Source: Prosapia bicincta (taxonomy: Eukaryota; Arthropoda; Insecta; Hemiptera; Cercopidae). Taken from it: a DNA stretch of 64,000 bases. Below the pieces are notes generated by a model. That model searched no databases. It was not told the origin of the DNA and saw only the letters and a program-made list of their open reading frames with translations. Shown here piece by piece: positions 63,001 through 64,000 of the stretch. Where the stretch lies: positions 247,785,323-247,849,322 of the forward strand of contig JBAIZL010000005.1 of assembly GCA_036971475.1 (NCBI GenBank), read 5' to 3'. The stretch's first letter is position 1. Each line of letters starts with the position of its first letter. The position numbers and the translations under genes are program-made.

Positions 63001-64000
63001 CTGGAAAATTATTTTGAGCATTAATTACATTTTTTATCTTCTTAGGCCTTTTAATTTTCGACAAATGTATCTTGTCTTTTGTGTTATGATGTCTAGGCTT
63101 TATTTTACCAGTTTTTCTTTCCTTGTTTATTGAAGCTATCTCTTCCTTGCTATATCTGTTTTTCGTTTTGCTTTGCTTCTGAACTGACTTTATATAAACT
63201 TCAGATGGTATTTCTGGAAGTGGTTCTTTGTTTACATTCTTTTTTCCTAAAACTTTTTCTTTAATTCTTTGATTGCTATCCCTAATGTTTTCGTAAAGTA
63301 TTTTTGTTTTTTCTTTATGGTTTAAAACGTAGTCATTTACAATTTGTTTTTCTAAATCTATATCTAATAAAGAGTTTGAATTTATGTGTCCAAATAAGAC
63401 TTCGCACGGCGTTAATTTTGTGACTGAATGTATGCTATTGTTATAGGCGATTATAGCATATTTAACTTTCTTAATTATACTGTCTTTTTTAAATTCGATT
63501 TGATTATTTAACAGCCTTATGTGTTCTATTAAGGTGGAATGAAATCTTTCACATAATCCGTTTGATTGGGGGTTTGTGTACTGATAAAATGGATTTTGAT
63601 TTTATGCAGGTCTAATATCTCCTTCACAATTCTGTTATTAAACTCCGTTCCATTGTCTGAGATAATAACTGTTGGTAAGCAGAAATGCGCGAAGTAATCT
63701 AATAACTTTTCTGCAATCTCTGTAGCTTGAGAGCTTCCCAAGCGATAAGCTTGAGCATACCTTGTGAAACTGTCGACAATGCTGATAAACGAATTCTTCT
63801 CTAAGGAGATAGTGTCGATGTGAATTATCTGGAAAGGCCTTGCAGCTGTTGGTGTCAAGTTCATTTCTAGCTGTAAGGGAATTCTGTCGTATTTGGTTCT
63901 TTGACATATGTCACACTGATTTATGAAATTTTGGATTAGTGATTTTAAATTGGGACAATAATATCTTCGCTTGATTTGTTCGTATGTTTCTTGTATCCCT
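62927..64000 (-). pseudogene. pol: Errantivirus pol, integrase end (frameshifted, partial)
   Basis: Enters from the right edge inside the integrase: a zinc-finger half with CDICQ near 63900, then the core with HIDT (first catalytic Asp) and ISDNGTEF (second Asp, about 63655). Near 63565 a single-base loss breaks the frame just before the third catalytic residue. Similarity resumes in the neighbouring frame (ERFHSTL) and stays open to a stop at 62927. The last part is a Lys-rich tail typical of errantivirus integrases. It overlaps env by 74 bp. Catalyses insertion of the DNA copy; this copy is inactive unless the gap is a sequencing error. Protease and reverse transcriptase would lie beyond 64000. 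Confidence 0.88.
63001..63014 (-). promoter_or_regulatory. 3' splice site for env mRNA
   Basis: Minus strand reads AAAATAATTTTCCAG, with AG at 63002-63001. The env frame is open from the next base (63000). The donor is outside the window. Confidence 0.6.

Overview
This is a gene-poor, AT-rich stretch of nuclear DNA from an animal, most likely an arthropod and probably an insect. The grounds are (TTAGG)n-type repeats, which match the arthropod telomere motif, near 1.5-2.0 kb and 26.88 kb, an errantivirus-type (gypsy/F-protein) retroelement at the right edge, several Penelope-like elements (PLEs), and many long dinucleotide microsatellites. I found no intact host gene. The only long open reading frame is the retroelement env. 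Species cannot be fixed from the sequence.

Layout, left to right. 0-5 kb: a CA microsatellite, degenerate TTAGG repeats and unassigned AT-rich DNA. 5.3-8.6 kb: a pogo-like MITE remnant and two PLE fragments in opposite orientations, one a GIY-YIG nuclease piece and one a reverse transcriptase piece. 9.8-18.3 kb: unassigned DNA with half of an LTR-like repeat pair, a hairpin with hammerhead motifs (13.8-14.0 kb), a foldback element (15 kb) and a tRNA-derived SINE-like sequence (18.2 kb). 19.9-21 kb: a 59-61 bp satellite. 22.9-28.4 kb: a piggyBac-like remnant, two more foldback elements and older repeats. 29.8-32.4 kb: a CT tract, a 136-bp satellite and an 18-20 bp minisatellite. 36.3-38.5 kb: the best-preserved PLE, with inverted terminal arms, hammerhead motifs, a TATA/Inr core promoter and a nested MITE. 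40 kb: a solo hammerhead hairpin. 41.8-42.5 kb: a mariner/Tc1-like remnant. 44-46.3 kb: a decayed LTR-retrotransposon gag in a purine/pyrimidine-biased tract. 48.2-48.6 kb: a non-LTR retrotransposon tail. 49.3-51.7 kb: hammerhead hairpins and another PLE. 58.9-59.2 kb: a 26-bp satellite. 61.0-64.0 kb: the 3' half of an errantivirus on the minus strand (pol end, env, 3' LTR) that had entered an AT microsatellite.

The most interesting theme is a set of about ten type I hammerhead ribozyme motifs lying in inverted arms of PLE-related elements. All have a very short, self-complementary stem III, as expected of the PLE-associated small hammerheads known to cleave as dimers. In the 36-38 kb PLE the inverted copy of the arm starts at the base predicted as the transcription start. 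That suggests the arm was copied from an RNA.
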